DNA from: JBCDBD01 sp039184335
GTDB lineage: Bacteria > Bacteroidota > Bacteroidia > Flavobacteriales > Flavobacteriaceae
Direction: 5' to 3'
NCBI GenBank assembly: GCA_039184335.1
Contig: JBCDBD010000011.1
Span: 1 to 64,000 of the forward strand
DNA length: 64,000 bases
Made by a program: the position numbers and the translations under genes. Under the pieces are notes generated by a model. The model was not told where the DNA came from. It saw nothing but the letters and a program-made list of their open reading frames with translations, and made no database searches. Below, piece by piece: positions 35,012 to 43,807 of the stretch (position 1 is its first letter; each line of letters starts with the position of its first letter).

Positions 35012-36059
35012 TGATCAAAAAGGTTAGCTGGTCTGTGGCTATTTTTTTTGTCTTAACGACATTGCCAGAAATTTTTGGGGCGGTTACACCGCTGCCAAAA
35101 GATAATCTGCTTCTGAAAATTCTTGCTTCATCCCAAAGCCCAGTGTCGATAAAAGTCTGCAGTGTTTTGCTACCCCCTTCTACAATGACACTCGAAATAT
35201 GATGTTTATGCAATGCAGCACCTATCTGTTCTGCTAAATTCCCAGAAAAATCCACGGTTTCATAATGCACAATGGTTTTTGTGGTTTTCGGCAGATTCTT
35301 TTTTTCGGTGATGACAATGGTTTTTGCATCGGGGGAAAATACATTGAGGGATTGGGGTATTTTCAAATGGCGATCGATGATTACCCTAATTGGATTTTTG
35401 CCCGCCCAATCACGTACGTTTAGTTTTGGATTGTCTTGCAAAGCGGTATTGGTGCCAACCAGAATGGCCTGCTCTTCACTTCGCCATTGATGTGTCAATT
35501 GTCTGGAATATAAATTGCTTATCCAATAGGGTTGCCTATTTTCAGAACGTTTTTCTGGTTGTGGTGCGATAAAACCGTCCCATGTTTCTGCCCATTTTAA
35601 AACAATATATGGTCGTTTTTTTTCTTGAAAAGTCAAAAAACGTTTATGGAGTGCACGGCATTTTTCTTGTAAGACCCCTACAGTGACCTCACAACCAGTA
35701 GCACGCAGTTTTTTAATACCGGTCCCTGCTACTTTTTCATAAGGGTCTTCGAGCCCGATCACCACTTTAGGAATTCGATGTGTAATGATAAGGTCAGTAC
35801 AAGGTGGGGTATTGCCATAATGGGAGCAAGGCTCTAAAGTAACATATAAAGTAGCTTCCTTGAGTAGGCTTTTGTCCTTTAACGATGCTATGGCATTGAC
35901 CTCGGCATGCGCCCCGCCATAAGCACTGGTAAATCCTTCACCTATGATTATGTCATCTTTGGTAATGACACAGCCTACCATGGGGTTTGGTGCGGTGCTT
36001 CCCAAGCCTTTTTTGCCCAATTCAATGCATCGCAACATGTATTTTTCATGTATATTCAC
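35004..36059 (-). CDS. ribD: Bifunctional riboflavin biosynthesis deaminase/reductase RibD
   Basis: Deaminates and then reduces the GTP-derived pyrimidine intermediate of riboflavin synthesis. I chose the GTG at 36059 (MNIHEKYMLRCIELGKKG), which gives the usual RibD start and follows a -7 element by five bases; a TTG start 18 bases earlier would lie across that promoter. The 351-residue protein has the deaminase zinc site HAEVNAI plus PCSHYGNTPPCTDLI (about residues 47-90) and a C-terminal reductase domain (about 145-351) with KWAETWDGFIAP. It overlaps the HAD hydrolase gene by 8 bp. Confidence 0.94.
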   Translation of the reverse strand: MNIHEKYMLRCIELGKKGLGSTAPNPMVGCVITKDDIIIGEGFTSAYGGAHAEVNAIASLKDKSLLKEATLYVTLEPCSHYGNTPPCTDLIITHRIPKVVIGLEDPYEKVAGTGIKKLRATGCEVTVGVLQEKCRALHKRFLTFQEKKRPYIVLKWAETWDGFIAPQPEKRSENRQPYWISNLYSRQLTHQWRSEEQAILVGTNTALQDNPKLNVRDWAGKNPIRVIIDRHLKIPQSLNVFSPDAKTIVITEKKNLPKTTKTIVHYETVDFSGNLAEQIGAALHKHHISSVIVEGGSKTLQTFIDTGLWDEARIFRSRLSFGSGVTAPKISGNVVKTKKIATDQLTFLINA

Positions 36060-36063
36060 TTCG

Positions 36064-36071
36064 CAAAAATA
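36064..36071 (-). promoter_or_regulatory. -7 promoter element of the ribD operon
   Basis: The minus strand reads TATTTTTG, four bases before the GTG start codon of ribD. Its position supports that start over the longer reading. Confidence 0.5.
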
Positions 36072-36085
36072 GGACAATAAAGTTC

Positions 36086-36574
36086 ATGAAAAACGGGATT
36101 CGATTACGGAAGATTGTACCTGACGACAACCCAAAGGTGGCACGGTTGATCAAGTATATACTCGAAGATATGAAGGTGCCCAAAATCGGTACCGCCTATG
36201 CAGATGCAGCCTTAGATGATATGTATGCCAATTACAACACGCCAAAGGCTGTTTATTATGTCATCGAAATGGAAGGGCATATCACTGCCTGCGCCGGGAT
36301 TGCACCATTGGTCGGTGGAAGTGATACGATATGTGAGCTCCAAAAAATGTATGTTGCCCAAGGTTATAGAGGCAGGGGCCTAGCATCAGAATTGATTCAG
36401 GCCTGTTTTCAAAAAGCCCGGGAGTTTGGTTTCAAACAGTGTTATCTGGAGACATTACCCTACATGGAAGCAGCCCAAATACTATATCAAAAAAACGGTT
36501 TTGAATATATCGAGTGGCCTTTGGGCCATACTGGGCACGATCAATGCTCGATATATATGTTGAAAGTATTGTGA
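36086..36574 (+). CDS. GNAT family N-acetyltransferase
   Basis: A 162-residue acetyltransferase; the ATG at 36086 (MKNGIRLRKIVPDDNPKVAR) is preferred because the longer frame reads back through ribD. Motif A is LQKMYVAQGYRGRGLASELI (about residues 92-111), motif B is CYLETLPYMEAAQILYQKNG (about 126-145). Acceptor unknown. It is transcribed divergently from ribD with 26 bp between starts and is followed two bases later by prmC. Confidence 0.92.
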   Translation: MKNGIRLRKIVPDDNPKVARLIKYILEDMKVPKIGTAYADAALDDMYANYNTPKAVYYVIEMEGHITACAGIAPLVGGSDTICELQKMYVAQGYRGRGLASELIQACFQKAREFGFKQCYLETLPYMEAAQILYQKNGFEYIEWPLGHTGHDQCSIYMLKVL

Positions 36575-36576
36575 CC

Positions 36577-37428
36577 ATGTTACTTCGCGATGTCAAGGAT
36601 ATATTTCATAAAGAGCTCAATGGAATTTATCGTAGAGAAGAAATCGATAGCTTTTTCTATCGGATGCAAGAGCACCATTTGGGCTTGGAACGGTTTGTTC
36701 TGGTACTACAACCTGAACTCACCATCTCCAAAGCTGAAGAAACCCTTTTTTTTGAGGGATTGGCACAATTGAAGTTGGAGAAACCCATCCAATATATTTT
36801 GGGTTCGGCGTATTTTTTGGGTATGCGGCTTCAGGTGAACACCCATACGTTGATACCTCGGCCTGAGACCGAAGAGTTGGCGCAGTGGATCATTGATGAT
36901 GAAAATAATGGAAAACGACATTTGAAAATTTTGGATATCGGCACGGGCACTGGCTGTATAGCTATTGCATTGGCAAAACATTTACCTAGCACTAAGGTGT
37001 ATGCCCTCGATATTTCACAAGGGGCTTTGGCCCTGGCCGCTGAAAATGCCAGGCACCATGGCGTGTATCTCTCACTTCATTTGGCAGATATTTTAAAAGG
37101 ATATCAGATGGACACCAAATTTGATATCATTGTTTCAAATCCGCCATATGTACGGGAATCAGAAAAAAAAACGATGAAAAATAATGTATTGGCCTATGAA
37201 CCCCCGTCTGCGCTATACGTACCGGATGAAGACCCTTTGCTCTTCTATAGGGGCATAGCTGAACTTGCCAAAGCACATTCGGCCCCAACAGGACGTTTGT
37301 ATCTCGAAATCAATCAATATTTAGGGCGAGAGACCCAACAACTTTTGAAAGACCATAATTTTAACGAAATTGAACTTCGGAAAGATATATATGGTAATGA
37401 ACGAATGCTAAAAGCAATTTTAGAATGA
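36577..37428 (+). CDS. prmC: Peptide chain release factor N5-glutamine methyltransferase
   Basis: Methylates the GGQ glutamine of release factors RF1 and RF2. The ATG at 36577 (MLLRDVKDIFHKEL) starts two bases after the GNAT stop. The 283-residue enzyme has an N-terminal helical domain (1-80), SAM motif I LDIGTGTGCIAIALAKHLP (about 118-136) and the catalytic NPPY in DIIVSNPPYVRESE (about 182-195), followed by YEPPSALY. Its last four bases overlap ligA (ATGA), so the two are translationally coupled. Confidence 0.96.
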   Translation: MLLRDVKDIFHKELNGIYRREEIDSFFYRMQEHHLGLERFVLVLQPELTISKAEETLFFEGLAQLKLEKPIQYILGSAYFLGMRLQVNTHTLIPRPETEELAQWIIDDENNGKRHLKILDIGTGTGCIAIALAKHLPSTKVYALDISQGALALAAENARHHGVYLSLHLADILKGYQMDTKFDIIVSNPPYVRESEKKTMKNNVLAYEPPSALYVPDEDPLLFYRGIAELAKAHSAPTGRLYLEINQYLGRETQQLLKDHNFNEIELRKDIYGNERMLKAILE

Positions 37429-39434
37429 CCATAGCACAAAAAATAAAGGCGTTACGAGACGAACTCCGTGAACATAATTATAGTTATTATGTGCTGGATC
37501 GGGCTACCATTACCGATTATGAATTCGACATGAAGCTGAAATCGCTTCAAGATTTAGAAGTTGCACATCCAGAATTTTATGATGAAACATCACCTACCCA
37601 GCGGGTAGGGGGCGAGGTGACCAAGAACTTTGAGACGGTCGTTCATGAACACCGTATGTATTCTTTAGACAATTCATACTCAAAGGAAGACCTAGAAGAC
37701 TGGGAGAAACGGATCCAACGTATCTTGGGCGATGTTCCAGTAACCTACACTTGCGAACTGAAATACGATGGTGCCTCGATCAGCCTGACTTATGAAGAAG
37801 GGAAATTGGTTCGGGCAGTAACCCGCGGTGATGGGTTTCAAGGTGATGATGTCACTACCAATATCAAGACGATAAAGTCAGTGCCCTTACAATTAAAAGG
37901 CGATTACCCAGCTAAATTCGATATTAGGGGAGAGGTTATCTTAACATTGGAAGGCTTTGCCAAGATGAACCAAGACCGTATAGCAAATGGAGAAGAACCT
38001 TATATGAATCCTCGCAATACTGCATCAGGGAGCCTGAAATTACAAGATAGTGCCTTAGTTGCTGAACGTCCATTGGATTGCCTGTTGTATAGTGTAGTAG
38101 GAGACCGTTTGCCGCTCGAGACGCAGTTTGGTGCATTGGAGAAAGCACGAAAATGGGGCTTTAAGGTACCAACCGTGGCAAAATTGTGCAAAACAGCAGA
38201 TGAAGTAGAGGCATTTGTGGGCTATTGGGATGCTAAAAGGCATGAACTGCCTTATGAGACCGATGGGGTTGTGATCAAGGTAAACAGCTTACAACAACAA
38301 GAAGAGCTGGGGTATACTGCAAAATCACCCCGATGGGCCATGGCTTATAAATTTAAGGCAGAACAAGAGGCCACGGTCTTACAGAAGATTACCTATCAAG
38401 TCGGTCGAACCGGTGCCATTACACCTGTAGCCAATTTAGCTCCAGTACTATTGGCGGGTACAACAGTAAAGCGCGCTTCATTACATAATGCAGACCAAAT
38501 TGCCAAGTTGGATGTGAGGGAAGGTGATACCGTCTTTGTGGAAAAGGGGGGAGAGATCATACCAAAGATAATGGCGGTGGATTTTACGAAGAGACCCCTG
38601 GATTCGCGACCCACACAGTATATTGGGCACTGCCCTGAATGTAATACCCCCTTGATTCGAAAAGAAGGGGAGGCACAGCATTTTTGCCCTAATGATACAG
38701 GGTGCCCTCCCCAGATTACAGGTCGAATACAGCATTTTATATCCCGAAAGGCAATGGATATCGATGGTTTGGGCAGTGAAACAGTTGAACTGTTGTTCAA
38801 AGAAGGGCTTATTTTCAGTTATGCCGATTTGTATCTGCTTACCCAAGACCAGGTCATACCTTTAGAACGAATGGCCGAAAAATCAGCTGAAAACCTAATT
38901 AATGGAATCGCGGCTTCAAAGGCCATACCGTTTGAACGGGTTTTGTTTGCCCTGGGTATTCGTTATGTGGGTGAAACCGTTGCAAAAAAATTGGCCAAGG
39001 CATACAAGAATATTGATGCACTGATGAACGCTACTGCAGAAGCATTGGTAAGTGTTGATGAAATTGGAGAACGTATCGCTGAAAGTGTCGTGCAGTTTTT
39101 TGATAATGAATCCAACAAATCGATTGTGATGCGGTTAAAATCGTATGGGTTGCAATTTTCACTTTCAGAGGCGCAATTGGAAAATCAAAGTGAAAAGTTG
39201 ATGGGCCAGACGTTTGTGGTCTCTGGTGTTTTTGAAAGCATAAGTAGAAATGAATTAAAAAAACTCATCGAGGACAATGGAGGAAAAATAGCTTCGTCGA
39301 TTTCCTCTAAAACCAGCTATGTGGTTGCAGGTGATAATATGGGGCCTAGTAAAAAGACAAAGGCCGAACATTTGGGTATCCCTATGGTCACTGAACAGGA
39401 GTTTATGCAGTACTTGAACGAATTGCAATGTTGA
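37425..39434 (+). CDS. ligA: NAD-dependent DNA ligase LigA
   Basis: Seals nicks in replication and repair with NAD+. All domains are present in 669 residues: Ia (1-68) with HNYSYYVLDRATITDYEFD, the adenylation domain with nucleophile Lys in CELKYDGASI (about 114-123) and TDGVVIKV (about 281-288), the OB fold, a four-Cys zinc finger (CPECNTPL to CPNDTGCPPQ, about 404-430), helix-hairpin-helix repeats (about 450-570), and a C-terminal BRCT domain (about 590-669). Length is normal. Confidence 0.98.
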   Translation: MTIAQKIKALRDELREHNYSYYVLDRATITDYEFDMKLKSLQDLEVAHPEFYDETSPTQRVGGEVTKNFETVVHEHRMYSLDNSYSKEDLEDWEKRIQRILGDVPVTYTCELKYDGASISLTYEEGKLVRAVTRGDGFQGDDVTTNIKTIKSVPLQLKGDYPAKFDIRGEVILTLEGFAKMNQDRIANGEEPYMNPRNTASGSLKLQDSALVAERPLDCLLYSVVGDRLPLETQFGALEKARKWGFKVPTVAKLCKTADEVEAFVGYWDAKRHELPYETDGVVIKVNSLQQQEELGYTAKSPRWAMAYKFKAEQEATVLQKITYQVGRTGAITPVANLAPVLLAGTTVKRASLHNADQIAKLDVREGDTVFVEKGGEIIPKIMAVDFTKRPLDSRPTQYIGHCPECNTPLIRKEGEAQHFCPNDTGCPPQITGRIQHFISRKAMDIDGLGSETVELLFKEGLIFSYADLYLLTQDQVIPLERMAEKSAENLINGIAASKAIPFERVLFALGIRYVGETVAKKLAKAYKNIDALMNATAEALVSVDEIGERIAESVVQFFDNESNKSIVMRLKSYGLQFSLSEAQLENQSEKLMGQTFVVSGVFESISRNELKKLIEDNGGKIASSISSKTSYVVAGDNMGPSKKTKAEHLGIPMVTEQEFMQYLNELQC

Positions 39435-39631
39435 TACCTATTACCTGAAAAAGACCTCAGCAGGTTGTAACCCCAATGCAGTATACTTGTTGGGCAGTAT
39501 AATTATTGGGTAAGACCAACTTTTTGAAGATAATTGCATCTTATACCTTTTGAGTGACCATTTGTGTTCGGTATGGTGCGGACTATACATAGAGTGTTGA
39601 TTTTCAAATGTGCTTTCAATATCTTTTGCAT

Positions 39632-40030
39632 ATGGATTCACTTGAAGGATGGCAAGACACCTATGTCGTTGTCCGCAACATCATGATTGGTTTTGCGATA
39701 CTCTACCTGTTGTTCGAAATTGCTTTGAACCTAAATGATATTGATGAAGATACCTCTAACATTTTGCTTTACAAGGCTTCAAAAGAAAGATTGTTTTTCA
39801 TTCCCTTTGCTTTGGGTGCCATAGTGGGGCATTTGTTTTTGGGTACCGATGATCTCAGATTTGATATCGGTGACCTGCCACCGGTACTTATTCTTTTTGG
39901 TTTGGCCGTAGGCACTGTCATCGTGGCCTATAAGGTACCCTTTAAAAAGACTGATTTGTTTTTGGGTGTTCTTTTGTTTTTGGGCATCTTATATGGGCAT
40001 CTCTTTTGGTCGATGAATATGCCCAGATAA
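39632..40030 (+). CDS. Small four-helix membrane protein, unrecognised
   Basis: I do not recognise this family. From the ATG at 39632 it is 132 residues with four hydrophobic segments (about residues 13-32, 55-73, 84-102 and 108-126) joined by short charged loops. The in-frame TTG 24 bases upstream gives eight more residues of no clear value. A TATCTTTTG-like element lies just before the ATG. It is followed 9 nt later by another four-helix protein of similar size; the two may form a heteromeric membrane unit. No catalytic motif is visible. Confidence 0.7.
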   Translation: MDSLEGWQDTYVVVRNIMIGFAILYLLFEIALNLNDIDEDTSNILLYKASKERLFFIPFALGAIVGHLFLGTDDLRFDIGDLPPVLILFGLAVGTVIVAYKVPFKKTDLFLGVLLFLGILYGHLFWSMNMPR

Positions 40031-40039
40031 TCAATTCGT

Positions 40040-40456
40040 ATGAAAACGTATTTAACGAAAAATGTTAGGCGGCTAAAGACCATTAAGATTGTTCTTGCTG
40101 TGCTGTTGGGTGTGATGATCGTGATTGACATTGTTCTGGTTGCCTTGGGACCAAAGGGGTGGCCCACTTTCAGCAAAGTGGTATTTGATACCCAAGGGCA
40201 ATTGGTGTGGCTGTCATTTTTGTTTGGGGGTTTGGTTGCCAAAATTTTCTACAATAGAAAAGTGCCGACTTTTGGACAAGAACTATTGGGATTTACCTCT
40301 TTTTCAATTGTGGTGTTCCTACTTTTTTTGTTGGGGTATTTTGGTCTTTTTCCCGAAGACGTTTCAAATGAGATTCAATTGGCCGTTTTGCTATTTGGGG
40401 GCTTTTTTGCCTATGGGGTATGGCCACAATACCTAAATCATGCCCAATCCAACTGA
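40040..40456 (+). CDS. Small four-helix membrane protein, unrecognised (partner of preceding gene)
   Basis: I do not recognise this family. The 138-residue protein begins with a basic segment (KTYLTKNVRRLKTIK), then has four hydrophobic helices (about residues 17-35, 53-70, 82-104 and 110-128). Size and helix layout mirror the preceding gene, with some shared features (a D/E-rich turn before the third helix), so a distant paralogous pair is possible. It overlaps the next gene by 17 bp. Confidence 0.72.
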   Translation: MKTYLTKNVRRLKTIKIVLAVLLGVMIVIDIVLVALGPKGWPTFSKVVFDTQGQLVWLSFLFGGLVAKIFYNRKVPTFGQELLGFTSFSIVVFLLFLLGYFGLFPEDVSNEIQLAVLLFGGFFAYGVWPQYLNHAQSN

Positions 40457-40751
40457 TTTCAAGACCTTCAAAGATACATTACATCTCGAGCGCCCTCCTT
40501 CAGGTTGGCCTTTGGCATTACAATCGCTATGGTGGGATGCCAAAGGAGACTGGAATGCCTCACATGATATCGCCCAGGATCTGCATACAGAAATGGGTAG
40601 TTGGATCCATGCATACCTACACCGTAAAGAAGGAGATGAATGGAACGCGAGTTATTGGTACGGACAGGCTAGAAAACCATTTTCAAAAATGACCTTGGAC
40701 GAGGAATTGAAGGATTTGGTAGAGTTTCTTTTAAAACATCCTTTAAAATAA
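40440..40751 (+). CDS. Small soluble protein, conserved hypothetical
   Basis: A 103-residue soluble protein, rich in Trp and His, with NWAS-like NASHDIAQDLHTEMGSWIHA (about residues 39-58) and EWNASYWYGQARKPF (about 66-80). I recall similar short proteins in diverse bacteria but no function. The repeated WNAS pattern (KGDWNASHD and DEWNASYWY) is notable and could mark a two-fold structural repeat. It overlaps the preceding membrane-protein gene by 17 bp in another frame, so coupled expression is likely. Confidence 0.75.
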   Translation: MPNPTDFKTFKDTLHLERPPSGWPLALQSLWWDAKGDWNASHDIAQDLHTEMGSWIHAYLHRKEGDEWNASYWYGQARKPFSKMTLDEELKDLVEFLLKHPLK

Positions 40752-40790
40752 GCAGGCGATTAAGGCCCATAAACCTTCGGGCACAATACA

Positions 40791-41180
40791 TCAGTTTTCT
40801 GAAAAGGCCATCTTTTTTAGTTTATATTTGGTTTGAAGTGTTGTATTTACATGTGTATTGGTGGTATAGGCCACAAATTGAAAAGAGATAATGTCATTGT
40901 CATTGAGCACGGTTTGGTCAATGCCTGTTTGTGATGTTTTACCATTGATTAAGAATTCCCAAAAATAGTAGGGCTCATACTTTGAGATGAAGGTGTCATA
41001 TGTTTCATTGATCATGTCCACCAAGTATCCTAACTTACTTCCATAATACTGCAAGGAAAAGGTGAAATCACCTTGATTTTTTGATGCATTGTAGGCATTT
41101 TGTAGGGCATCTCTACCGTTCATTCCAGAGAACCATTGTATTTGAAAGGAAGGCCCCCCTTTTATTTCAACTGTAACCAT
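40791..41180 (-). CDS. DUF4430-like (transcobalamin C-terminal-like) small protein
   Basis: The 129-residue protein is almost wholly one DUF4430-like domain. Recognisable parts are an opening strand (MVTVEIKGGPSFQIQWFSG), GRDALQNAYNAS (about residues 22-33), YYFWEFLINGKTSQTGIDQ (about 71-89) and VLNDNDIISFQFVAY (about 91-105), matching the W-x-x-x-xNG and D-x-D/G-x-I pattern of that family. DUF4430 is normally an extracellular domain, yet no signal peptide or anchor is present. It is the last gene of the S8-MBL-EndoU operon, 24 nt after the EndoU gene. A ligand-binding, chaperone or immunity-type role can only be guessed. Confidence 0.7.
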   Translation of the reverse strand: MVTVEIKGGPSFQIQWFSGMNGRDALQNAYNASKNQGDFTFSLQYYGSKLGYLVDMINETYDTFISKYEPYYFWEFLINGKTSQTGIDQTVLNDNDIISFQFVAYTTNTHVNTTLQTKYKLKKMAFSEN

Positions 41181-41204
41181 AATTTAGCGATTAAATTTGA
41201 GTTA

Positions 41205-42488
41205 TTAAAAAAGGATGGTTTGGCCCTGTTCCTGTACAGTATTCTTGCTGTACGAGACCAAATGTGCCATTTCACCCTTATGGTTGAGTAATTTTATGGT
41301 ACCATCCTTACTGTTTGATAGTTGGGCCCCGCGACCATCCAAGATTAACCTGTAGGTTTCACCTGCACCTAACTCAGGAATGGAAAACGAGGAACTATTG
41401 CCATTTTTATCCATGATCTTCCAATTGGACAAAGAAATTTTTTCAGCGTTAACATTAATCAGGGTTATGGATTCTTTACCGGGGTCATGCCCTTCTGGAT
41501 TTACTAAAGCTGCAATAATCTTGATGGGGCTTTTCACTGTTGGTGCGATAATGGGCTCTATTGGGATAGGCACTGTATCGGGGTCAGATGGTACCGTAAC
41601 ACCGCGCAAGAATTTTGGATAAAAAGTACGTATGTGACGTTTGTCATGACTATGAAACAGTCGCATATCATACTCAGCTCCGTTGATAGTTGCCTTGCGT
41701 GGGGCATTAATGCCCAAGTGGCCCCGAACCGTACCTAGTGCCAAAAGTCCTTCAATACTACAGCCTACAAAAAATCCACCAATTTTTTTGAATAAGGGCC
41801 GCAGGCTTTGCCGTTCATAATCTGGTGCGAACCAACGATATGATATGGTAACGCTTTCGGGGTACATGCTTTGGTTTCCTGTAGCTTTCGTTCCAAAATA
41901 TTTGATCCGATCATCGGTAAGGGCTGGAAAAGAGTCCTTGAAAATACCATCTTGTTCTGTAGCAAAACCATCATCCAAATAATATTTATACCAAAAATGG
42001 TAGCCTTGGGCCTTAGCCCCTTCTTGCTCACCTACAATAACATGTTCAAAACCGGTTAGATGTGGATCGCCTCCCATGGAAAATTTCCGGAACCACATTT
42101 CCATTAATGTATTGTACCAACGTTGCCTGCTTAAACTGGAACCAGTTTGCTGTGCAACATATTCCCGGGCTACTTGCATAGGAGCCGTATCAATGATGGC
42201 CTCTACAAAATCGTGTACCTCGGTGCGTTCTTCGGGGGTATCCATTTCTTCATCCCTTTCGCGAAGGGCAAAATTGTCAAACAGTTTTAGCCCTAAACGG
42301 TAGGTTTTCATCTTTGGTTCTGGAATGTGTAGCTGTGTAAAAATCCTCAAATCTTCGTTTGTGGAATCTAAGTTGGTATTTACTTTGATAAACCCTTTTT
42401 CTTGATTGCCTTGTTCGGTGTCTAAAAGGGGTTCGATACCATTTTCATTCTGGTCGGCATCCCAGATTTTTTGATAGATGTCTTTCAT
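41205..42488 (-). CDS. EndoU-type endoribonuclease fused to a C-terminal lamin-tail-like domain
   Basis: EndoU enzymes cut RNA, often at U, by a two-His/one-Lys mechanism. Residues ~5-300 of 427 follow the full eukaryote-type EndoU layout: an N-terminal IWDADQNENGIEPLL match, first His in GFEHVIVGE (H149), second His in GYHFWYKYYLDDG (H164), and the Lys region LFKKIGGFFVGCSIEGLLAL (K234 or K235). The 15-residue His-His spacing is close to that of XendoU. A proline-rich linker (~300-320, with IPIEPIIAPTVKSP) leads to a beta-rich lamin-tail-like domain (~322-427) with LVNPEGHDPGKESITLINV and LSNWKIMD. No signal peptide. It lies 92 nt after the MBL gene and 24 nt before the DUF4430-like gene. 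The EndoU call rests on motif order and spacing. Confidence 0.78.
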   Translation of the reverse strand: MKDIYQKIWDADQNENGIEPLLDTEQGNQEKGFIKVNTNLDSTNEDLRIFTQLHIPEPKMKTYRLGLKLFDNFALRERDEEMDTPEERTEVHDFVEAIIDTAPMQVAREYVAQQTGSSLSRQRWYNTLMEMWFRKFSMGGDPHLTGFEHVIVGEQEGAKAQGYHFWYKYYLDDGFATEQDGIFKDSFPALTDDRIKYFGTKATGNQSMYPESVTISYRWFAPDYERQSLRPLFKKIGGFFVGCSIEGLLALGTVRGHLGINAPRKATINGAEYDMRLFHSHDKRHIRTFYPKFLRGVTVPSDPDTVPIPIEPIIAPTVKSPIKIIAALVNPEGHDPGKESITLINVNAEKISLSNWKIMDKNGNSSSFSIPELGAGETYRLILDGRGAQLSNSKDGTIKLLNHKGEMAHLVSYSKNTVQEQGQTILF

Positions 42489-42580
42489 AGGTTATGGTAT
42501 TGATTGTAAAACCTTTTCAAAAGGCTGTACAAATGGTCACTTTAGAGACGGTTACTATATATTTACTGGTTTTTTATGCT

Positions 42581-43789
42581 TTAATAGGTTACTTCGTCCA
42601 AAAGGTCGATGATTATTGAATGGACCGAATCTTCAATGAAATTGACTTCAAAATTCCTGTTATTGGCATTTTTGCCCTGTATGAACTGGTCTATCTTATC
42701 TTCAAGGTTAAACTTTCCTGTTCTGTTGGTCATATGTATGGTAAAATCGTCATGGTTCACATTGCCTGTACCTTCTTCAAGCATGATCAGCGTTGCTTTA
42801 TCTGGGTTGTGGTGTCTTCCATTGCCTGAGATGACATAGTGGTCAGCAGTGACCCGTTCAAAAAAGCTTCGGGATACGTTTTTGTCGCTGCCATGGTGCG
42901 GAATTTTTAAGATGTCTACATGAAGGTTTCCCTGGTCGTTCATTAAACCTGCAGTTTCAAGACCACCCAGAATGTCATCATCCCTTGCGTCACCTGTCAT
43001 AAGAATAGTATTGCCATTACAATTGGCCAAGCATACGATACTGGCAAGATTGAAAGGTGACTTATCCCGGTCTCCCAATGATGCGAAGATGATGGAATCA
43101 TCCCCATTTTGTAAAGCAGTCCTTAAGTCGCGGTCCCATTTCTCTTGCATCTCTTCCAATCTTTCTTGATTCGGGTGAACAACATGCAGTTGAAGATGGT
43201 TGCCCCAGTCAATTATTGGGTTTTGGGGGTCAAAGCGAACCAAACTTTGATTGCCTTGGGCAGGGCTTGAAAAAGGGGCATTGACTATCGCATCTAAAAA
43301 ATCGGCATCCCTTCGAAGCCTTCTGCCCTGTCCGGTAGACGCAATCACAGCAGAATGGTGATGGTCTAAACCACCGAATTGGGAAGACAATGTAGTCACA
43401 TCAACGGACTGTGCCGATGCGCCAATATCAGAAATGATGGGTATTGCTATATTGCCAATGATGTCATCAAAACTGTTAAACCACATATTTTCAATGGCAA
43501 AATCAGGTTCAATTTGATCTTCGGTTGCCGATATGATATCACTGGTCAGGTCAAGAATGCCGTTGACATGGTCATCATCCATATGGCTGACCATGACCAT
43601 GGCTAGGGGTAAGCTTGCATTTGGGGCAAGTTCGTTCTTTATTTCCAGTAATCTAGGTTTTAAATGGTCTTCGTATACCCTTCCTGGTCCACCATCAACC
43701 ACAATGATTTTTGGGTCATTGGCATCTCCATAATGTAGAACGAGGCAGTCTCCATGTTTTGCCTTCAGTACTTCCAGTGAAAATATCAT
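42581..43789 (-). CDS. Stand-alone ComEC/Rec2-type metallo-beta-lactamase-fold hydrolase
   Basis: MBL-fold phosphoesterase or nuclease of 402 residues with no membrane segments, unlike full ComEC. Metal motifs are intact: VVDGGPG (about residues 30-36), SHMDDDH (H69, D71, D73, H74, the H-x-D-x-D-H form), LMTGDARDDD (D267) and KIPHHGSDKN (H298/H299), the last two typical of the ComEC branch. The region between the first and second metal sites (~90-240) is long and probably forms a cap. It lies 18 nt after the S8 peptidase gene. Soluble MBL proteins of this kind are known beside proteases in bacterial conflict operons, which fits a nuclease-effector role but does not prove it. Confidence 0.88.
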   Translation of the reverse strand: MIFSLEVLKAKHGDCLVLHYGDANDPKIIVVDGGPGRVYEDHLKPRLLEIKNELAPNASLPLAMVMVSHMDDDHVNGILDLTSDIISATEDQIEPDFAIENMWFNSFDDIIGNIAIPIISDIGASAQSVDVTTLSSQFGGLDHHHSAVIASTGQGRRLRRDADFLDAIVNAPFSSPAQGNQSLVRFDPQNPIIDWGNHLQLHVVHPNQERLEEMQEKWDRDLRTALQNGDDSIIFASLGDRDKSPFNLASIVCLANCNGNTILMTGDARDDDILGGLETAGLMNDQGNLHVDILKIPHHGSDKNVSRSFFERVTADHYVISGNGRHHNPDKATLIMLEEGTGNVNHDDFTIHMTNRTGKFNLEDKIDQFIQGKNANNRNFEVNFIEDSVHSIIIDLLDEVTY

Positions 43790-43807
43790 ATACGTTTGTT
43801 TAAAAGG

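Noticed and set aside
39441..39641. 66-codon minus-strand frame after ligA
   Set aside because: It overlaps the start region of the small membrane protein on the other strand and shows no conserved feature.
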